64,000 nt of DNA from Neobacillus vireti (GTDB lineage: Bacteria; Bacillota; Bacilli; Bacillales; Cytobacillaceae): NCBI RefSeq assembly GCF_001026695.1, contig NZ_LDNB01000014.1, positions 220,184 to 284,183 of the forward strand. Direction: 5' to 3'. The notes below the pieces were generated by a model that made no database searches, was not told the origin of the DNA, and worked only from the letters and a program-made list of their open reading frames with translations. The number at the start of each line of letters is the position of its first letter. Position 1 is the first letter of the stretch. The position numbers were made by a program, and so were the translations under genes. This document shows, piece after piece, positions 17,503-26,187 of this stretch.

Positions 17503-17535
17503 ATGGGACGAGGGGACAGGCACCTCGTCCCATTT
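17503..17535. terminator. Terminator formed by a GGGACGAGG palindrome
   Basis: ATGGGACGAGG (17503-17513) pairs with CCTCGTCCCAT (17523-17533) and is followed by TT. It ends the RidA operon and overlaps the stop codon of the convergent membrane protein gene. Confidence 0.8.
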
Positions 17536-17866
17536 ATAGACACAAAAAAGTAAACAAGAATACCAAAACAGATCCCAGGCTTATCGGATGCTTGAGATAG
17601 GATAGAAAAAACCGGGGAAGTGTTTGAACTTCCCCGTTATCTTTCTCTTTAAACACACCTCCAGTCACCGCGGAAAAAAGTGCGGAACAAAATAGCAAAA
17701 TAATTTTGTACGACATATAATCCGTACTAACAGCGACACGAAACGTATAAACAAATCCTCTCTGAATTAAAAACCAATAGATGATGTAAGCAATCAATGC
17801 TTCCACTGTAATAGTAAGAAAAACCCTTAGTAAAAAAACAACTCCTCGATTACTAATCATATTCAT
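17534..17866 (-). CDS. Small integral membrane protein of unknown function
   Basis: The protein has 110 residues with three hydrophobic segments (about 10-35, 50-70 and the C-terminal 20 residues). I chose ATG 17866 because TGGAGGTGTT lies just upstream, in preference to the start seven codons earlier. No conserved motif is recognised. It is convergent with the RidA operon, and a GGGACA palindrome lies 22 bases upstream of its start. Confidence 0.55.
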   Translation of the reverse strand: MNMISNRGVVFLLRVFLTITVEALIAYIIYWFLIQRGFVYTFRVAVSTDYMSYKIILLFCSALFSAVTGGVFKEKDNGEVQTLPRFFLSYLKHPISLGSVLVFLFTFLCL

Positions 17867-17887
17867 GAGGAACACCTCCAATATCAT

Positions 17888-17906
17888 GGGACATGGAGCC
17901 TGTCCC
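17888..17906. repeat. GGGACA...TGTCCC palindrome
   Basis: Arms GGGACA and TGTCCC with a 7-base centre, a short copy of the dispersed family. Confidence 0.6.
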
Positions 17907-18028
17907 TATTATGCTTATATATGATAAAATATAAAATTATGAGAATTGTATAAGATTACATAGGGATTTTTGAGATGCTATGATTATCTCAAACTATCAG
18001 AATATTGTAAAATGTTTAGGGCATGGGG

Positions 18029-18067
18029 ACCTCTAGGACAAGGAGCCTGTCCCCACGTCCCAGAGGT
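18029..18067 (+). promoter_or_regulatory. Hairpin that can cover the ribosome binding site of the histidine kinase gene
   Basis: ACCTCT (18029-18034) is complementary to AGAGGT (18062-18067), which is the Shine-Dalgarno sequence of the kinase gene starting at 18074. The bases between are a copy of the dispersed palindrome (GGACAAGGAGCCTGTCCCC). Folding would hide the ribosome binding site. Confidence 0.4.
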
Positions 18068-18073
18068 GAAACG

Positions 18074-19858
18074 ATGAGTAAGCATTTTATGAATTTATCT
18101 CTTCAGAAGAAGTTGATGATTTTTTTTACGATTATTGTCATGATTCCGATGATTTTATTAGGAAATTTTATGTATCAGAAGACTTCGGAAATTGTTACGG
18201 TTCAGGTGAGTGAGCGGGTGCTTGAACGGTTAATTCAAATTAATAAGAATTTGACGTTTTTCACGAAGGACATTGAGCAGGTAAGCAATTATATCTATCG
18301 TAATGATGCGGTTCAAGGGGTTTTAATGAAACCCTCAGTTCGCAGTGATTTTGAGAAATATGAGGATTTTAATGAGGTAACATCACTTTTTGAAATGGTA
18401 AGAGGTTCAAAAAATTGGCGTCTGAACCTTTATATCATTGGATTGAATGGGGACCGTTATTTCACTGGCGAGTATCTTCCTCCTCAATACGACCAATATC
18501 TCGAAAATTGGGGTATTTTTCGGAAAGCCAGTGCAGCGAAGGGTGCCTTAGTTTGGGATACCCACTACACTATTCGGAAGGTTGATAATCAGGATATCGT
18601 ATTAAGTGCCAGTAGACTATTAAAAAATACGAAGACAGGGGAACCAATTGGTTATTTGCTTATCGATGTACCGGAATCTACGATTGCAGATATTTATCAA
18701 CAAAAAAAGGCAGACACGTCGCAATTATTTTTGCTCGATAAGGATGGGTATGTAATTTCGGGAAGTCCAAGTAAGACAACAATTGGGATGAAATTAGAGC
18801 ATCCGGTCCTTGACAATATCTTGAATAGTCAGCGCGGTTATTTAAGGAAATCTTGGAATGGCCAGCCTGCGATTGTCACCTATGATACAAGTGAGGATGC
18901 GCATTATAAAATTGCCACCTTTATCCCAGAAAAAGAAGTAACAAAACGAAATATTCTCATCGGCTATATTACATTAATATTAGTTATCATTAGTTTTATC
19001 GTGGCCATTTGGCTTTCCTACTTTTTTTCAAAAACGTTAACAAATCCAATCCAGCGGCTGAACAGACTGATCAAAAAGGTTGAAAAGGGCAATTTAGAGG
19101 TAAGTTACCAGCCACGATATAAAGATGAAATCGGTTCACTTGGCCAGAGCTTTAACAACATGATCCTTCAGCTTAAAAAGCTGATTAATGAGAGTATCGA
19201 AAAACAAACGCTGCTGCAAGAGGCGGAAATAAAAACGCTTCGAGCGCAAATTAACCCGCATTTTTTATATAATACACTGGAGACGATTAGTGCAATCGCA
19301 AAGCTCAAGGATGTGAAAGTAGTAAGTGAGATGTCGATTGCACTGGGTGAAATGATGCGGTATTCCATCCATAAAGAGAAACAATTTGTCAAATTGGAGG
19401 AGGACCTCCGTTTACTGAATCATTATTTATTTATCCAGATGGTCAGATTTCAGGATAAATTTACGGTTGCCATCCATGTGGAAGAGCCTGCTAAAGAGCT
19501 CTATCTTCCACCGCTTTTAATCCAGCCCATTATCGAAAACGCGATTAATCATGGTCTTGAGATGAAACTTGGGGAAGGGGAACTGATTATTGATATTTTC
19601 ATAGAACAGGATTTTCTTGTGATCAAGGTCAAGGATGATGGGCTCGGAATGGATGAGGCAACCTTAGCAAACATTTGTAACTTGACTCACGACACCAAGG
19701 ATGCCAACCATACCGGGATTGGCATGGAAAATGTAATTAGGAGAATAGAGCTCTTTTTTGGCAGCAAGTATGGCGTCTTGATTGAAAGTAAGATCGATTG
19801 TGGCACAACGGTTACGATAAGGCTTCCAGTTATTCGCGAGAGGGGGGAGCATTTTTGA
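18074..19858 (+). CDS. YesM-family sensor histidine kinase
   Basis: About 594 residues from ATG 18074, behind AGAGGTGAAACG; upstream in-frame codons are palindrome sequence. Membrane segments at about 12-35 and 290-315 enclose an extracellular sensor domain of the dCache type. A HAMP linker (SKTLTNPIQRLNRLIKKVEKG) follows, then a His_kinase domain with the phospho-His in QINPHFLYNTLE, then an ATPase domain (IIENAINHG, GLGM, HTGIGMENV). It pairs with the AraC-type response regulator that overlaps its stop codon by four bases. In Gram-positive bacteria this pair senses sugars or sugar phosphates and switches on neighbouring transport genes. Confidence 0.92.
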   Translation: MSKHFMNLSLQKKLMIFFTIIVMIPMILLGNFMYQKTSEIVTVQVSERVLERLIQINKNLTFFTKDIEQVSNYIYRNDAVQGVLMKPSVRSDFEKYEDFNEVTSLFEMVRGSKNWRLNLYIIGLNGDRYFTGEYLPPQYDQYLENWGIFRKASAAKGALVWDTHYTIRKVDNQDIVLSASRLLKNTKTGEPIGYLLIDVPESTIADIYQQKKADTSQLFLLDKDGYVISGSPSKTTIGMKLEHPVLDNILNSQRGYLRKSWNGQPAIVTYDTSEDAHYKIATFIPEKEVTKRNILIGYITLILVIISFIVAIWLSYFFSKTLTNPIQRLNRLIKKVEKGNLEVSYQPRYKDEIGSLGQSFNNMILQLKKLINESIEKQTLLQEAEIKTLRAQINPHFLYNTLETISAIAKLKDVKVVSEMSIALGEMMRYSIHKEKQFVKLEEDLRLLNHYLFIQMVRFQDKFTVAIHVEEPAKELYLPPLLIQPIIENAINHGLEMKLGEGELIIDIFIEQDFLVIKVKDDGLGMDEATLANICNLTHDTKDANHTGIGMENVIRRIELFFGSKYGVLIESKIDCGTTVTIRLPVIRERGEHF

Positions 19859-20988
19859 TAAAGATGGTTATTGCAGATGATGAATGGCTTATTCGTGAAA
19901 GTCTTGTAAAAAGTATCGACTGGGATGCGCTTGGAATCAATATTACGGGAACTGCCTCCAATGGAATAGAGGCTTTGGAATTAGTGAAAACAGAGGCGCC
20001 ACAATTGTTGCTTACGGATATACGGATGCCGGGAATTAGCGGCTTAGAGCTAATCGAAGCCTTAAAAAATGAACATAGTCATATGAAGATTATCATTTTA
20101 ACCGGCTTTAGCGAATTTTCTTATGCACAGAAGGCAATTAAATTAGGTGTAAATGACTTTATCTTAAAACCGATTAACGAAAATGAACTGATAACGATCG
20201 TTAATCGGCTTGTTGAAGAGATTCAAACAGAAGAAAAGGAAATAGATGAACGGAAAAAATGGTATGTAATAAATTATCTAAAAGGTCTTCGGGAGTATCA
20301 GCCAGCCTTTTTCGAACAATCTGCACCGCTTTGGAAGCAGTTTGCGGTTTTATCATTTGAGGAAGCTACAAACGGTCAAGCCATCGCTGCAAAAATTAAC
20401 CATAGATTTCCAAATAGCTGGAATATTCACGATGATCACTCGGAGGGGATACTGATTATTTATGAGATTGCCGATAAAAAGGAAACTTTTGAGGAGCTGA
20501 CAAAGATTTTTTCAGACTTTGACGGCTATGTTGGCTGCAGTGAAATAGCGGCCGATCCTGAACAGTTACCAGCCCTTTATAAGCAGTCGTTGATTGCAAG
20601 GGGGCAAATCAAAATTGCAGGCAAAACCGGTTGTTTATTCTTCGAGCAGCTAGATTCCTATTTTAAAATTCAAGAGCTCCTGGAATATATTAACAGTCAC
20701 TATCACGAACAAATTTCTTTGCAGAACTTTTCGGCCGCTTTTTATATTTCCGATAGTTACCTCAGCAGGATCTTCAAACAGTATACGGGCCAAAACTTTA
20801 TTGACTATGTTACCAAACTGCGGATTGAAAAGGCGAAAGAGTTATTACTCTATTCATCTTTAAAAACCAATGAAATTAGCCATTCCATTGGTTATGCCGA
20901 TTCAAGGTATTTTAGTCAAATCTTTAAAAAACTAACCGGTTATACACCTTCTGAATTTAAACAAACTGCTAAAAGGAAGACACCGTAA
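19855..20988 (+). CDS. YesN-family response regulator with AraC DNA-binding domain
   Basis: About 377 residues. The receiver domain (about 1-120) has the acidic pair in MVIADDEW, the phosphorylation Asp in LLTDIRMPG and the switch Lys in ILKPIN. The C-terminal AraC/XylS domain (about 275-375) has two helix-turn-helix units (ISLQNFSAAFYISDSYLSRI and TNEISHSIGYADSRYFSQIF). I chose TTG 19855, inside TTGA at the kinase stop, because GAGGGGGGAG is 6 bases upstream. ATG 19864 is too far from it. The likely target is the transporter operon that starts at 21127. Confidence 0.92.
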   Translation: MIKMVIADDEWLIRESLVKSIDWDALGINITGTASNGIEALELVKTEAPQLLLTDIRMPGISGLELIEALKNEHSHMKIIILTGFSEFSYAQKAIKLGVNDFILKPINENELITIVNRLVEEIQTEEKEIDERKKWYVINYLKGLREYQPAFFEQSAPLWKQFAVLSFEEATNGQAIAAKINHRFPNSWNIHDDHSEGILIIYEIADKKETFEELTKIFSDFDGYVGCSEIAADPEQLPALYKQSLIARGQIKIAGKTGCLFFEQLDSYFKIQELLEYINSHYHEQISLQNFSAAFYISDSYLSRIFKQYTGQNFIDYVTKLRIEKAKELLLYSSLKTNEISHSIGYADSRYFSQIFKKLTGYTPSEFKQTAKRKTP

Positions 20989-21007
20989 ACATTCACGGTG
21001 TTTTTTT
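20980..21007 (+). terminator. Terminator overlapping the response regulator stop
   Basis: ACACCGT (20980-20986) pairs with ACGGTGT (20995-21001), followed by seven Ts. The stop codon lies in the loop. Confidence 0.88.
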
Positions 21008-21039
21008 ATCGTCTAGGAAAAGATATGAAATAATTTAAA

Positions 21040-21053
21040 CATTTTCGAAAATG
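21040..21053. promoter_or_regulatory. 14-bp palindrome upstream of the AfuA-like gene
   Basis: CATTTTCGAAAATG is a perfect palindrome 9 bases before the cre box. It is a candidate site for the adjacent YesN-type regulator, though such regulators often use direct repeats. Confidence 0.35.
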
Positions 21054-21061
21054 CGCCACGT

Positions 21062-21075
21062 TGTAATCGTTTTCA
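21062..21075 (+). promoter_or_regulatory. cre box (CcpA site)
   Basis: TGTAATCGTTTTCA fits the Bacillus catabolite-responsive consensus TGNAANCGNWNNCA at every fixed position. It lies 52 bases before the first transporter gene, so CcpA repression in the presence of preferred sugars is expected. Confidence 0.7.
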
Positions 21076-21126
21076 GCAAAAAATATACTTAGAGTATTCA
21101 AAATATCAAACTAAGGGGGAAAATTT

Positions 21127-22167
21127 GTGAAGAAACTATTATTATCCGTTTTTATGCTAATTTTGATTATTTCAACAGCAGCGTGCAGCAGTACTGACAG
21201 CAGTGGAGGAGAGAAAAAGAAGGAAGCCGATGTTAAGAAATCAACGAAAGTGACCGTCTATTCTCCGCACCAAGCTGAGATCATTAATCCAATCATTAAA
21301 GAATTCCAGGATAAAACGGGAATAACAGTAGACTTAGTTTCAAGTGGAACGGGTGAATTATTAAACCGTTTGAAGGCGGAATCAGCTAATCCGCTTGGTG
21401 ATGTATTCTGGGGCGGCGGGGCTGAATCATTAGAAGCCTTTAAAGCCGATTTCGAAAAGTATGTGGTAGCAGATGACGCAAAAATTCCAGCAGAATATAA
21501 GAGTACGGATGGCCTTTGGGTTGGATTCTCCGCATTACCAATGGTGATTATGTATAACAAAGATATGGTAGCGGGTGCTGATGCACCTAAATCTTGGAAG
21601 GATCTTTTGAATTCCAAATGGAAAGGGAAAATCGCTTTTGCTGATCCGGCTAAATCTGGTTCTTCCTATACACAACTGGTAACAATGCTGGAAGCAAATA
21701 AAGATGATGGTAAAGATGGCTGGGATTTCGTTCGTAAATTTGTGAAAAACCTGGATGGAAAAGTCCTAAGCGGTTCAAGTATGGTTTACAAGGGTGTAGC
21801 TGATGGCGAATTCCCAATCGGTATTACGTTAGAAGAGGCGGCGTACAGATATATTGCCGGCGGGGCCAATATCGACGTTGTCTACCCAAGTGAAGGAACT
21901 TCAGCAGTTCCAGATGGAATGGCCTTAATTAAAGGGGCAAAAAATAAAGAAAACGCAAAGAAGTTCCTCGACTTTTTAGCTAGTAAAGAAGTTCAAGAAT
22001 TAATCGTAAAAGAATTTAATCGCCGTTCTGTCAGAGATGATGTTGAGGCGCCAAAAGGGTTAACGGCTACAAAGGATATTCCATTAGTAGATTACGATTT
22101 TAATTGGGCGTCAACAAACCAAGCGGATGTCATGAAGAAATTCCAAGACATCGTTATCGGAAAATAA
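21127..22167 (+). CDS. AfuA/HptA-type ABC transporter substrate-binding lipoprotein
   Basis: The protein has 346 residues. The signal peptide ends in a lipobox (STAAC) with the lipidated Cys near residue 21. The body is of the family annotated as iron(III) or 2-aminoethylphosphonate binding (TVYSPHQAEIINPIIKEFQ, SGTGELLNRLKAE, WGGGAESLEAF). Members encoded beside YesM/YesN-type systems, such as Staphylococcus HptA and Actinobacillus AfuA, bind hexose phosphates. That context and the cre box make a phosphorylated sugar more likely than iron here. An attenuator hairpin follows it. Confidence 0.85.
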   Translation: MKKLLLSVFMLILIISTAACSSTDSSGGEKKKEADVKKSTKVTVYSPHQAEIINPIIKEFQDKTGITVDLVSSGTGELLNRLKAESANPLGDVFWGGGAESLEAFKADFEKYVVADDAKIPAEYKSTDGLWVGFSALPMVIMYNKDMVAGADAPKSWKDLLNSKWKGKIAFADPAKSGSSYTQLVTMLEANKDDGKDGWDFVRKFVKNLDGKVLSGSSMVYKGVADGEFPIGITLEEAAYRYIAGGANIDVVYPSEGTSAVPDGMALIKGAKNKENAKKFLDFLASKEVQELIVKEFNRRSVRDDVEAPKGLTATKDIPLVDYDFNWASTNQADVMKKFQDIVIGK

Positions 22168-22173
22168 TTGGCT

Positions 22174-22208
22174 AGAGAGAATAGTTTACTTTAACTATTC
22201 TCTCTTTA
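22174..22208 (+). terminator. Hairpin between binding protein and ATPase genes
   Basis: AGAGAGAATAGTT (22174-22186) pairs with AACTATTCTCTCT (22193-22205), followed by TT. It probably lowers expression of the membrane and ATPase genes relative to the binding protein. Confidence 0.8.
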
Positions 22209-22221
22209 ATAGGAAGGATGT

Positions 22222-23349
22222 ATGACCGTGACACAAGTCAAGATTAATCAAGTATCAAAATATTTTGGGGATGTTTTGGGAGTCGACAATGCAACAATCC
22301 ATATTCAAGAAGGCGAATTCTTTACACTTTTAGGTCCAAGCGGCTGTGGAAAAACGACGTTATTACGGACATTAGCGGGCTTTTATCGTCAAGAAGAAGG
22401 GGATATTTTCTTCAATGATGTATGTATCAATGATTTGCCAACACATAACCGGAATATCGGTATGGTGTTTCAAAGCTATGCGATTTTTCCACATATGACC
22501 GTTTTTGAAAATGTTGCTTATGGATTAAAAGCACGAAAGGTGAAAAAACAGGATATTCAAACGCGGGTAATGGAAGCGTTGGAAATGGTGGAATTGGCCC
22601 ATTTAAAAGACCGCCAGCCTTCTAATATGAGTGGCGGACAGCAGCAGCGGATTGCGCTTGCACGAGCGATTGTGATTCATCCGGGGTTATTGTTAATGGA
22701 TGAGCCGCTTTCTAACCTGGATGCAAAACTGCGTTTGAAGATGCGATCAGATATTCGTGAGCTCCAAAAGAGATTGAATATCACTACGATTTATGTCACC
22801 CATGATCAGGAAGAGGCATTAGCTGTTTCGGACCGAATAGCGGTGTTAAAGAACGGAAAAATTCAACAAATCGGCAAGCCGCATGAAATTTATTTAACTC
22901 CTAAAAATCAATTTGTTTCAAACTTTATTGGTTCAACCAACTTTTTGAGTGGGAAAACGAGTTCTTCAAGTGCTGGCAGCATGACGGATGTTGAAGTCCA
23001 GGGGATCCGATTCGCAACAAAGCTCGTCAAGCAATATGAAGGAAACATTATCTACTCCGTTCGGCCGGAACAAATTAAGGTCAAACGGGAGCATAACCGA
23101 TATCCAGGACCGTTTATCAAGGGAAGAATAAGAGAAGCTGTATTTTTAGGTGAAAAGGTCGAATATAAGGTGGAGCTAGCCCATTCTGGAGATCTGATTC
23201 AAGTTCATGAACACGCTGTACCATATCATTTGCTTATGTCTGAGGGGGAACAGGTTGAACTCTATTTAAATCCTGAAGAATCCGTTATTTACTCAGAGGG
23301 TGGAGAGGAGGCGCTTAATGATTATGGAAACAGCAGCAAAACGAACTAA
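22222..23349 (+). CDS. ABC transporter ATPase, FbpC/AfuC/PotA type
   Basis: The protein has 375 residues. Walker A GPSGCGKTT, Q-loop MVFQSYAIFPHM, signature MSGGQQQRIALARA, Walker B LLLMDEPLSNLD and the switch His in VTHDQEEA are all present in the first 240 residues. The remaining part is a TOBE/OB-type regulatory domain. It energises the permease encoded next. The downstream gene begins inside the last 32 bases of this one. Confidence 0.93.
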   Translation: MTVTQVKINQVSKYFGDVLGVDNATIHIQEGEFFTLLGPSGCGKTTLLRTLAGFYRQEEGDIFFNDVCINDLPTHNRNIGMVFQSYAIFPHMTVFENVAYGLKARKVKKQDIQTRVMEALEMVELAHLKDRQPSNMSGGQQQRIALARAIVIHPGLLLMDEPLSNLDAKLRLKMRSDIRELQKRLNITTIYVTHDQEEALAVSDRIAVLKNGKIQQIGKPHEIYLTPKNQFVSNFIGSTNFLSGKTSSSSAGSMTDVEVQGIRFATKLVKQYEGNIIYSVRPEQIKVKREHNRYPGPFIKGRIREAVFLGEKVEYKVELAHSGDLIQVHEHAVPYHLLMSEGEQVELYLNPEESVIYSEGGEEALNDYGNSSKTN

Positions 23350-24985
23350 ACGTATCAAATGGGATTTTTGGACAATCGTTACGGTTGCTGCGTTTGCCTT
23401 AATCCTGCTGTTTCTCGTCTATCCGTTGTTTAATATTTTTGCCGCAAGTTTTTATTACGATGGAAAGTTCAGTTTGGAAACGTATAAGGACTTTTTCACG
23501 CTTAAATATTATTATGGGTCACTGATTAACAGCTTGATTGTCTGTGTCTCCGCCACTTTTTTTGCGATCTGTATCGGGGTTCCGGTTGCCTATATTATGA
23601 CAAGATTTGATATACCGTTTAAAGGTGTTTTTCATATCTTAATTATTCTTACGTTATTATCGCCGCCGTTTATTGGTGCCTACTCATGGATTTTAATGCT
23701 TGGTAATAATGGATATATAACCAACCTGTTGCATGATTTAGGGATAAACGTAAAGTCGATTTATGGACTGCATGGCATGATTTGGGTGTTTACAATCCAA
23801 TTTTATCCGCACATCTATTTATATGTCTCCGGCGCCCTTAAAACGATTAATAGTTCACTTGAAGAAGCAGCTGAAAGTTTAGGAAGTACAAGGTGGAGAA
23901 AGTTTCGGACAGTGACCATGCCGCTGATTTTTCCAACATTGTCAACAGGGGCATTGATGGTTTTTATGGCGTCGTTCGCAGACTTTGGGACCCCTATGCT
24001 TCTAGGGCAGGGAATCAAGGTGTTACCTATTTTGGCGTACGAGCAATTCATTAACGAAATGGGTTCGAACCCGGCCATGGCAAGCACGCTTAGTATGATT
24101 TTATTAGTGGTAAGTACAAGTATTTTGTTTCTGCAAAGATATCTCGTGACGAAAAAGTCCTTTTCGATGAGTTCGATGCGGCCGCCAAAGGTCATCAAAC
24201 TAAAGCCGCTTCAAAAGTTTTTTGCTATTGCTTTTATGCTCGTTGTGATAGGGGTCTCGATGATTCCTCAAGCAACGGTGATTACGACCTCCTTCTTAAA
24301 AACCAATGGACCGGTTTTTACAAATCAGTTCAGTTTAGATAGTTATCGGGAAATTCTATTTAAGGTACCGCAGGCCATTATTCATACCTTTACCTATTCA
24401 TCGATAGCGATTGTGTTTATGGTTATTTCCGGTTTGCTTTTATCCTATGTAATTGTCCGAAGAAGCTCGAAATTAAGCTCTTTATTAGATGCCCTTATTA
24501 TGATTCCGTATGTTATTCCTGGTACGGTATTAGGGATCTCGTTAATCATCGCTTTCAACAAGCCGCCGTTGTTCTTAACAGGAACATGGATTATCTTAGT
24601 CATTGCCTACTGTGTTCGAAAGCTGCCTTATACGATGCGGTCAAGTACAGCCATCCTTTATCAAATTGATAAAAGTGTGGAAGAGGCCTCGATTAGTTTA
24701 GGTGTTCCGCCAATGAAAACCTTTTTTAAAACTACGGCTGTATTGATGCTGCCAGGTGTATTATCCGGGGCAATCCTAAGCTGGGTGACAACGATTAACG
24801 AATTAAGTTCAACAATCGTTCTTTACGCTGGAAGTACAGCGACAATTACCGTTACCATTTACCGTGAAGTATTCACAGCAAACTTTGGTACAGCCGCTGC
24901 ATTAGCGTCGATTCTATCACTTTGTACGATCCTATCTTTAATTATTGTGAATCTGATATCAGGGAAAAAGGGGATTCCTGTGTAA
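23318..24985 (+). CDS. ABC transporter permease with two fused permease domains (FbpB/AfuB type)
   Basis: About 555 residues with roughly twelve membrane segments. Two EAA loops are visible (EEAAESLGSTRWRKFRTVTMPL and EEASISLGVPPMKTFFKTTA), each giving an ATPase contact, so one chain forms the whole channel. I chose ATG 23318, with GGAGAGGAGG (23302-23311) just upstream; a GTG at 23300 coincides with that site. It overlaps the ATPase gene by 32 bases. With the lipoprotein and ATPase it makes a complete importer. Confidence 0.92.
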   Translation: MIMETAAKRTKRIKWDFWTIVTVAAFALILLFLVYPLFNIFAASFYYDGKFSLETYKDFFTLKYYYGSLINSLIVCVSATFFAICIGVPVAYIMTRFDIPFKGVFHILIILTLLSPPFIGAYSWILMLGNNGYITNLLHDLGINVKSIYGLHGMIWVFTIQFYPHIYLYVSGALKTINSSLEEAAESLGSTRWRKFRTVTMPLIFPTLSTGALMVFMASFADFGTPMLLGQGIKVLPILAYEQFINEMGSNPAMASTLSMILLVVSTSILFLQRYLVTKKSFSMSSMRPPKVIKLKPLQKFFAIAFMLVVIGVSMIPQATVITTSFLKTNGPVFTNQFSLDSYREILFKVPQAIIHTFTYSSIAIVFMVISGLLLSYVIVRRSSKLSSLLDALIMIPYVIPGTVLGISLIIAFNKPPLFLTGTWIILVIAYCVRKLPYTMRSSTAILYQIDKSVEEASISLGVPPMKTFFKTTAVLMLPGVLSGAILSWVTTINELSSTIVLYAGSTATITVTIYREVFTANFGTAAALASILSLCTILSLIIVNLISGKKGIPV

Positions 24986-25044
24986 TCATGAAGTTGCTCT
25001 CTGCTGTATAATAGTCATAGCACTCTTTGATAGGGGACTTTGAT

Positions 25045-26187
25045 ATGAAAAAATTACTGCTATTATCCAGCATACTTGTCGTGATTCTATTAAGCGTCCT
25101 TCTTTATTCACTCAAACCGGTGGATGAACTGAATCATCAAGCAGGTGTTAATCAAAAGCTGGTTATCTGGGCCTACTCACCTGCTTTTATCGAGCTTGCA
25201 AAAGAATACCAAAAAGAGCATGACAATATTGAAATTGTCACAAGGCTTGTAGAAAACCCGCAAACATTATTAGAGGAATTAAATGTTGCAGCATCAGCGG
25301 GAAATCCGCCGCAGCTAGCGGAAATCCCTTCGTATTACGGAATCTATCCTTTCATTCAGTCCGATTCAATCAAGAATGTAGACGAATATTTCTCAGCCGA
25401 AATGAAAGAGGATAGTGTGGGTTCCATTATCAAACGGTTTATGTATCATGATCAGCTGTGGGCGATTCCATTAGGGTATCAAATTCCGTTACTTTATATG
25501 AATGATACAATTCTTTCTCCCTATCATGAACAATCCACAAGCATAAGTTTTGACGAATTATTAAACGTAAGTAGGAAAATGAAAAATAAAGGGGTGTGGG
25601 GGCTTCGTGCAGATCCATTATATCCATGGTATATTTCTAACTTTTTAAAAGATGAATCCTTAGATTTACCTCAATTAAGAGAATCTGTTTGGGGAAAAGC
25701 AAGAATAGAAGACGGCTTGTTTCCCCCATATACCTCTCATTTGGCCATCACAGAGTTTGTGAACGGCAAAGGGGGCATGTTGCTGAGCACATCAAAAAAT
25801 CTATTTTTAATAGAAAAACAGATAGGCAGTAAATTCAAATGGAGTACATCACAGCTGCCGATTGATAACAAGAATTTGATTCCAAATGGAAGTGGAATCG
25901 CCGTATTTAAACAGACGCCAGCACTTGATGGCATCGAGAAACCATTTTTGGCATATTTACTGGCTGATGAGAATCTGAAATCCCTGGCCATTAAGGAAAC
26001 CTTTATTCCTGCATATCAACATTTAATTCATAACAACGATTATGTTAAATATTACCGGCAATTCCCAGGTTACCAACAGGCCATTATGAATAGTTTACAG
26101 GCAGCGGGTCAGGAAATATCTCCAGATGATGAACAAGTTTGGAAGACTCTTGAGGAAACGGATAAAAAACTAACTGAAAATAGGTGA
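25045..26187 (+). CDS. Membrane-anchored extracellular solute-binding protein
   Basis: About 380 residues from ATG 25045 (TAGGGGAC upstream). A hydrophobic N-terminal segment (about 3-24) has no lipobox Cys, so it probably stays as an anchor. The rest is a family 1-like solute-binding domain (LVIWAYSPAFIELAKEYQKE, AIPLGYQIPLLYMND, ISFDELLNVSRKM). It is the second binding protein of this cluster and has no permease of its own, so it may feed or sense for the YesM kinase, as binding proteins do in HptARS-type systems. The next gene starts within its stop codon. Confidence 0.75.
   Translation: MKKLLLLSSILVVILLSVLLYSLKPVDELNHQAGVNQKLVIWAYSPAFIELAKEYQKEHDNIEIVTRLVENPQTLLEELNVAASAGNPPQLAEIPSYYGIYPFIQSDSIKNVDEYFSAEMKEDSVGSIIKRFMYHDQLWAIPLGYQIPLLYMNDTILSPYHEQSTSISFDELLNVSRKMKNKGVWGLRADPLYPWYISNFLKDESLDLPQLRESVWGKARIEDGLFPPYTSHLAITEFVNGKGGMLLSTSKNLFLIEKQIGSKFKWSTSQLPIDNKNLIPNGSGIAVFKQTPALDGIEKPFLAYLLADENLKSLAIKETFIPAYQHLIHNNDYVKYYRQFPGYQQAIMNSLQAAGQEISPDDEQVWKTLEETDKKLTENR

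Noticed and set aside
21127..24985. Iron(III) uptake as the function of the AfuABC-type transporter
   Set aside because: No Fur-like box was seen upstream. A cre box and YesM/YesN genes favour a carbohydrate-type ligand. It remains possible.
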